Shown here: positions 6,133 to 6,376 of the stretch, in pieces | How the letters are laid out: each line of letters opens with the position of its first letter | How positions within the stretch are numbered: position 1 is the first letter of the stretch | Assembly (NCBI GenBank): GCA_002425705.1 | Contig: DIMT01000023.1 | Location: forward strand, 95,841 to 102,216 | From: Firmicutes bacterium UBA5559 | GTDB taxonomy: Bacteria; Bacillota; Clostridia; Peptostreptococcales; Anaerovoracaceae | DNA length: 6,376 nt | Direction: 5' to 3' | Translations under genes and position numbers: made by a program | Notes under the pieces: model-generated | Told to the model about the DNA's origin: nothing | Seen by the model: only the letters and a program-made list of their open reading frames with translations | Databases searched by the model: none

Positions 6133-6165
6133 ATCTTCCAGTGACGTTTAAATCGGACTAGACAT

Positions 6166-6241
6166 GCTGCTGTAACTCAGCTGGTAGAGTACTACCTTGG
6201 TAAGGTAGAAGTCACGGGTTCAATTCCCGTCAGTAGCTCCA
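6166..6241 (+). tRNA. tRNA-Thr(GGU)
   Basis: A complete 76-nt cloverleaf. The acceptor stem is GCTGCTG with CAGTAGC (6231-6237; one G-U pair). The D arm is ACTC/GAGT around AGCTGGTA. The anticodon stem CTACC/GGTAG (6192-6196, 6204-6208) carries the loop TTGGTAA, so the anticodon is GGT at 6199-6201 and reads ACC and ACU. The variable loop is AAGTC and the T arm ACGGG/CCCGT with loop TTCAATT. The discriminator is T6238, as I recall for Gram-positive tRNA-Thr, and CCA is encoded (6239-6241). The D stem begins with an A-U pair where G10-C25 is usual. It lies 86 bases upstream of tuf with no terminator between. Confidence 0.97.
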
Positions 6242-6250
6242 AATTAAAAA

Positions 6251-6305
6251 CGGTGCCGTGTCCGGGTTTTCGGCCAGCCACCTGGAGGCTGAAAGGCCCC
6301 GCACG
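6251..6305 (+). other. Candidate structured 5' leader of tuf
   Basis: The 86-base spacer between tRNA-Thr and tuf can fold. An outer stem pairs CGTG (6257-6260) with CACG (6302-6305), followed by GGG (6264-6266) with CCC (6298-6300). An inner hairpin pairs CAGCC (6275-6279) with GGCTG (6287-6291) around a 7-base loop. There is no T-run, so it is not a terminator; tRNA-tuf co-transcription remains open. I know of no named family it matches. Confidence 0.35.
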
Positions 6306-6327
6306 AAATTAAGGGAGGATTATAAAA

Positions 6328-6376
6328 ATGGCAAAACAGAAGTTTGAAAGAACCAAGCCCCATGTAAACATCGGGA
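6328..6376 (+). CDS. tuf: Elongation factor Tu, N-terminal start only (3'-truncated by window edge)
   Basis: Only 16 codons are visible, reading MAKQKFERTKPHVNIG. This is the near-invariant N-terminus of bacterial EF-Tu, which continues into the GTP-binding P-loop beyond the window. EF-Tu brings aminoacyl-tRNA to the ribosomal A site as a GTP complex. The ATG follows a strong site, AAGGGAGGA (6311-6319), by 8 bases. With a tRNA-Thr just upstream it resembles the tRNA-linked tuf copy that leads into secE-nusG in many bacteria (tufB in E. coli) rather than the copy behind fusA. That placement is inferred, since what follows is not seen. Confidence 0.93.
   Translation, partial: MAKQKFERTKPHVNIG

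Noticed and set aside
1..6376. Mobile elements, CRISPR arrays, phage or defence genes
   Set aside because: No transposase, integrase, Cas or toxin-antitoxin-like protein, and no direct-repeat array was found. Apart from the small membrane protein, every gene is a recognisable housekeeping gene in a conserved neighbourhood.

Overview
The window is about 6.4 kb of what looks like the chromosome of an anaerobic Gram-positive bacterium in the Clostridia (Bacillota). Four things point there. The order cysE-cysS-mrnC-...-rlmB leading to tuf is a Bacillota housekeeping neighbourhood. The thymidylate synthase is of the Bacillus ThyA/clostridial type. Shine-Dalgarno sites are AGGAGG-like with some GTG or TTG starts. 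The tRNA-Thr has an encoded CCA and a U discriminator. Base composition is fairly even (around half G+C by eye). All convincing genes are on the + strand.

Layout. (1) 1-1203: 3' portion of a membrane-anchored cell-wall hydrolase (LysM + G5 + M23 peptidase), open at the left edge and closed by a rho-independent terminator at 1244-1289. (2) A sigma-A-type promoter (1213-1241) is interleaved with that terminator and should start the next operon. (3) 1307-6050 is one tightly packed operon: cysE (serine acetyltransferase), cysS (cysteinyl-tRNA synthetase, GTG start), mrnC (Mini-RNase III), an unrecognised 64-residue single-span membrane protein overlapping mrnC, thyA, folA, and rlmB (23S rRNA 2'-O-methyltransferase), which overlaps the end of folA. 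(4) After rlmB comes a strong promoter (TTGACA-17-TAAAAT), a tRNA-Thr(GGU), a structured leader, and the first 16 codons of tuf (EF-Tu) at the right edge.

Together the operon links cysteine synthesis to cysteine charging (cysE, cysS), ribosomal RNA maturation and modification (mrnC, rlmB), and the thymidylate cycle. ThyA makes dTMP and oxidises methylene-THF to DHF, and FolA reduces DHF back to THF. The tRNA-Thr and tuf form a separate translation unit.

Nothing here is a wholly new system. The points most worth a second look are: a thyA-folA pair where I remember many clostridia having thyX; a Gln in ThyA where the family has a near-invariant catalytic Glu; rlmB using a TTG start deep inside folA; the missing yacP/sigH between rlmB and tuf; the small membrane protein; and two promoter regions entangled with inverted repeats.
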